Below, piece after piece: positions 40,183 through 42,667 of a stretch of 42,667 nt of DNA (positions within the stretch are counted from its first letter, which is position 1; every line of letters starts with the position of its first letter). Both the position numbers and the translations under genes were made by a program. This DNA comes from Lachnospiraceae bacterium (GTDB lineage Bacteria > Bacillota > Clostridia > Lachnospirales > Lachnospiraceae), in contig JAFWDI010000030.1 in assembly GCA_017513125.1 (NCBI GenBank), positions 1 through 42,667 of the forward strand, written 5' to 3'. A model generated the notes under the pieces. That model had not been told where the DNA came from. It made no database searches and saw only the letters and a list, made by a program, of their open reading frames with translations.

Positions 40183-41070
40183 ATGAGCCTTACGATCGTG
40201 ACCCCCACCTATAACAGGGAGAGGGAACTCGCGGAGCTTTACGACTCGCTGAAAGCGCAGACCGAACCGGACTTCGTCTGGCTGATCGTCGACGACGGCA
40301 GCACGGACGGCACCGAGGAAAAAGTCCGGGGCTGGCAGCGGGAAGGCGCGCTCACGCTCCGCTATCTGAAAAAGAAAAACGGCGGGAAGCACACCTGCGT
40401 GAACCTGGCCATGAACTGGGTCGACACGGAGCTTGTGATGATCGTGGATTCGGACGACCGCCTGACCGAGGACGCCGCAGCCCGGATCCTGGCGATCCAT
40501 GAGAAGTACCGGGAAGACGAAAGTCTCTGCGGCTACGCGTTTCTGCGCGGCTTCCCGGACGGAAGCGTTAACGGCGCGCTGTTCCCGACAGACGAGTGGA
40601 AGGCCAGCTACATCACCGCGCGGGTAAATGCGGACGATATGCAGGCGGATAAGGCCGAGGTCTTCCGCACGGAGATCCTGAAGCAGTATCCGTTCCCGGA
40701 GATCGAGGGCGAGAACTTCATCGGCGAGGACGTCGTGTGGATGCGCATGGCCCGGAAGTATTTCATGATCCACGTGAACGAGGTCGTCTACATCGGCGAC
40801 TATCTCGAGGACGGTCTGACGAAGAACCGCCGTGCGCACAATATCGCCTGTCCGAAAGGCTGCGTGCTGCGTGCGCTCGAGTTCATGAAGCCGGACGTGG
40901 CCATGGAGCCCAGACTGAAAGGATCGATCCAGTACATCGTTTACGGACGGTTCGCCGGGCTCTCGCTGCAGGAACTGATCGCGAAGGCGCGCTTCCCGCA
41001 GTGGGCGAAGCTGGCCGCGGCGCCCGGAGAGGCGATCTACCGGAAGTGGAAGAGAGAGTATGATGCGTAA
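40183..41070 (+). CDS. Glycosyltransferase family 2 protein
   Basis: 295-residue GT-A transferase. The nucleotide-sugar-binding part shows LTIVTPTYNRERELAELYDSL and WLIVDDGSTDGTEE, then MIVDSDDRLTED with the DxD motif; WMRMARKYFMIHVNEVVYIGDYLEDG follows in the acceptor half. No membrane helix is visible. The 3' end overlaps the next gene by 11 bases. Acceptor and donor unknown; rhamnosyl or hexosyl transfer in the repeat unit is plausible from context. Confidence 0.92.
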   Translation: MSLTIVTPTYNRERELAELYDSLKAQTEPDFVWLIVDDGSTDGTEEKVRGWQREGALTLRYLKKKNGGKHTCVNLAMNWVDTELVMIVDSDDRLTEDAAARILAIHEKYREDESLCGYAFLRGFPDGSVNGALFPTDEWKASYITARVNADDMQADKAEVFRTEILKQYPFPEIEGENFIGEDVVWMRMARKYFMIHVNEVVYIGDYLEDGLTKNRRAHNIACPKGCVLRALEFMKPDVAMEPRLKGSIQYIVYGRFAGLSLQELIAKARFPQWAKLAAAPGEAIYRKWKREYDA

Positions 41071-42199
41071 GAAAGTCCTTAAGATCGCCATGCTGGGGCA
41101 TAAGTCGTTCCCTTCGCGGGAGGGCGGCATCGAAGTCGTGGTCGCCGAGCTCTGCACGCGGATGGCGAAGCGCGGGCACAGGGTGACATCCTTCGTCCGG
41201 CACGGTGTCCGGGCGGACGTCCCGGAGGATCACACCCCGGGCGAGATCACGGTCGTTAACGGCGTGATCGTGCGCGAGGTGCCCTGCCTGCAGGGACGCG
41301 GCCTCGAGGCGCTGACAGCTTCGGTCACGGCAGCCGCGCAGGCGGCGTTCGGGGATTACGACGTCGTGCATTTTCACGCGGAGGGCCCCTGCGCCATGAT
41401 CTGGCTGCCGAAGCTTTTCGGGAAACGGTGTGTGGCCACGATCCATGGATTGGACTGGCAGCGCGAAAAGTGGAAGGGCGGCCTCGGATCGAAATACATC
41501 CGTTTCGGCGAGAAGATGGCCGCGAAGTACGCGGACGAGATCATCGTGCTGTCGCGCGAGAATCAGAGATATTTCCGGGAGATCTACGGGCGGAAGACCC
41601 GCTACATCCCGAACGGCATCGACCGGCCGAAGACCCGGCCGGCGGAGCTGATAAAAGAACAGTGGGGACTGGAAAAGGACGGCTACTACCTGTATCTGGG
41701 CCGCGTCGTCCCCGAGAAGCGGGCGGAGCTACTGATCCGAGCGTTCCTCCGCACGGACTCGAAGAGAAAGCTCGTGATCGCGGGCGCCGCCTCCGACACG
41801 GAAGCCTACTACGAGATGATCCGGAAACTCGCGGCGGAGGACGACCGCATCATCCTGACCGGTTTCGTGAGCGGGCAGCCGCTCGAGGAACTCTACTCGA
41901 ACGCCTATGCGTTCGTGCTCCCCTCGGATCTCGAGGGGATGCCGATGAGCTTGTTGGAAGCGATGTCCTACGGAAACTGCTGCCTGACTTCGGATATCGC
42001 GGAGTGCGCCGACGTTATGAAGGGGCACGGAATGACGTTCGCGAAGGGCGATGAAGACGCGCTGCGGGAAGCGCTCGAACGGCTGGACGCGGACCCGGAG
42101 CTCGTGGAACGGTACCGGACCGCGGCGTCGGACTACATCTGCGGCCGGTTCGACTGGGAAAAGATCACGGATAAGACACTGGAGCTTTACAGATTATGA
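41060..42199 (+). CDS. GT4 glycosyltransferase with DUF1972-type N-terminus
   Basis: 379-residue GT-B enzyme. Its N-terminal LKIAMLGHKSFPSREGGIEVVV resembles DUF1972, typical of rhamnosyl/hexosyltransferases of capsule and O-antigen loci. The C-terminal donor-binding domain contains YLYLGRVVPEKRAELLIRAF and the FVLPSDLEGMPMSLLEAMSYG motif. Two consecutive ATG codons (41060, 41063) can start it, preceded by GGAAGAGAG inside the previous gene. The stop overlaps the next start by 4 bases (ATGA). Confidence 0.92.
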   Translation: MMRKKVLKIAMLGHKSFPSREGGIEVVVAELCTRMAKRGHRVTSFVRHGVRADVPEDHTPGEITVVNGVIVREVPCLQGRGLEALTASVTAAAQAAFGDYDVVHFHAEGPCAMIWLPKLFGKRCVATIHGLDWQREKWKGGLGSKYIRFGEKMAAKYADEIIVLSRENQRYFREIYGRKTRYIPNGIDRPKTRPAELIKEQWGLEKDGYYLYLGRVVPEKRAELLIRAFLRTDSKRKLVIAGAASDTEAYYEMIRKLAAEDDRIILTGFVSGQPLEELYSNAYAFVLPSDLEGMPMSLLEAMSYGNCCLTSDIAECADVMKGHGMTFAKGDEDALREALERLDADPELVERYRTAASDYICGRFDWEKITDKTLELYRL

Positions 42200-42667
42200 A
42201 ACGTTTTTGCTACCTGATCCTGAACTATGAGACTTATGAGGAGACTCTGGCCTGCGCGGAGTCGGTGCGGCAGATCGCCGGCGCCGGACTCGCGGAGGGC
42301 CGGGACCGCATCGTCATCGTGGACAACGGCTCGTCCGAGGCGAACCTCGCGGGTCTGAAGAAGGGCCTCGCAGCGCTCGACTATGAGAAGTCGGTTGCGG
42401 AGGAATCGATTCCTTCGTACGTGACATTGATCGAGGCGGGAAAGAACCTCGGCTTCGCGAAGGGAAACAATCTCGGTTTCGTTTACGCGAAGGAGCATTG
42501 GGATCCGGATTTCATCGTGATGATGAACAATGACATCGTCCTCACCCAGAACGACCTCGAGGAGCGCGTGGAGTTCCTGTACGACAGGTACGGCTTCGCG
42601 GTCTGCGGCGGCGACTGGACGGATCCGGCGGGCGAGATCCACTTTAACCCGCAGGTGACGAAGGAGA
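42196..42667 (+). CDS. Glycosyltransferase family 2 (rhamnosyltransferase-like), 3' end outside window
   Basis: Frame open from ATG 42196 to the end of the window, about 157 residues visible. It begins MKRFCYLILNYETYEETLACAES, and shows IVIVDNGSSEANL, a GKNLGFAKGNNLGF segment and VMMNNDIVLTQ with the DxD-type acidic motif. This N-terminal pattern (ILNY..., VVDNGS, NLGFAKGNN, MNNDI) is that of GT2 rhamnosyltransferases such as WbbL/RfbN. The start overlaps the preceding stop (ATGA), so it belongs to the same operon. Confidence 0.9.
   Translation, partial: MKRFCYLILNYETYEETLACAESVRQIAGAGLAEGRDRIVIVDNGSSEANLAGLKKGLAALDYEKSVAEESIPSYVTLIEAGKNLGFAKGNNLGFVYAKEHWDPDFIVMMNNDIVLTQNDLEERVEFLYDRYGFAVCGGDWTDPAGEIHFNPQVTKE

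Noticed and set aside
39232..41157. 641-codon minus-strand frame
   Set aside because: Antisense shadow of rfbD and the GT2 gene, with no motif of its own.

Overview
The window reads as a chromosomal segment of a GC-rich, low-motility-of-elements anaerobic Firmicute, most likely a Clostridia/Lachnospiraceae-type gut or rumen bacterium. The reasons are strong AGGAGG ribosome sites, a class A RNase P RNA, a dgt-dnaG-trmK-nif3 replication/tRNA block, a NiaR-type niacin repressor, and uroporphyrinogen-decarboxylase-family and Old-Yellow-Enzyme-type anaerobic enzymes. No insertion sequence, prophage, tRNA, rRNA or CRISPR array was seen. The family assignments rest on motifs read by eye; no database search was possible.

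Layout. 1-3613: the tail of an ABC-2 type permease, then a polar amino-acid ABC importer (lipoprotein; permease and ATPase behind a terminator and their own promoter). 3635-6503: an SPFH/zinc-ribbon protein, a DUF4428-type zinc protein and a MIF/tautomerase-fold protein. 6542-8522: an ADP-ribosylation pair, zinc macrodomain hydrolase plus class M sirtuin, behind a promoter whose -10 box lies in the centre of a 12-bp inverted repeat. 8617-8740: an unexplained branched inverted-repeat element between convergent genes. 8753-11700 (minus): nadE and holA. 11861-16270 (plus): dgt, dnaG, trmK, nif3, overlapping head to tail, with no rpoD between dnaG and trmK. 16313-16652: rnpB, followed closely by an aminotransferase. 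17973-24520: SDR, 2,4-dienoyl-CoA-reductase-like flavoenzyme, methyltransferase, PucR-type regulator and UroD-family protein, with recurring TACA/TGTA palindromes at three promoters. 24716-27275: acetyltransferase, SDR, TetR regulator with a putative operator, and an HTH/zinc-ribbon regulator. 27507-30057 (minus): nicotinamidase-like hydrolase, niaR, ogt, xthA. 30309-33779: tyrS, a membrane protein with a sigma-region-2-like N-terminus, gpsA. 33801-42667: a surface-polysaccharide locus with the complete dTDP-L-rhamnose pathway (rfbC, rfbA, rfbB, rfbD), four glycosyltransferases and a radical SAM/SPASM enzyme, continuing beyond the window.

How parts work together. The rfb enzymes supply dTDP-L-rhamnose to the neighbouring glycosyltransferases; the second half of the locus (rfbA onward) has its own 314-bp upstream region with a 50-bp alternating pyrimidine-purine tract, a TATAAT box and a leader containing a terminator with alternative pairing partners. 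NiaR probably represses itself and the adjacent nicotinamidase-like gene through near-identical sites that overlap perfect TTGACA boxes; nadE elsewhere in the window completes NAD synthesis. The sirtuin/macrodomain pair consumes NAD for reversible protein ADP-ribosylation, but the usual partner genes (GcvH-L, LplA2) are not here.

The best candidates for something new are the structured element at 8617-8740, the rfbA leader with its Z-DNA-prone tract, the stripped-down sirtuin/macrodomain operon with its palindromic promoter, and the sigma-like membrane protein at 31576-32553.
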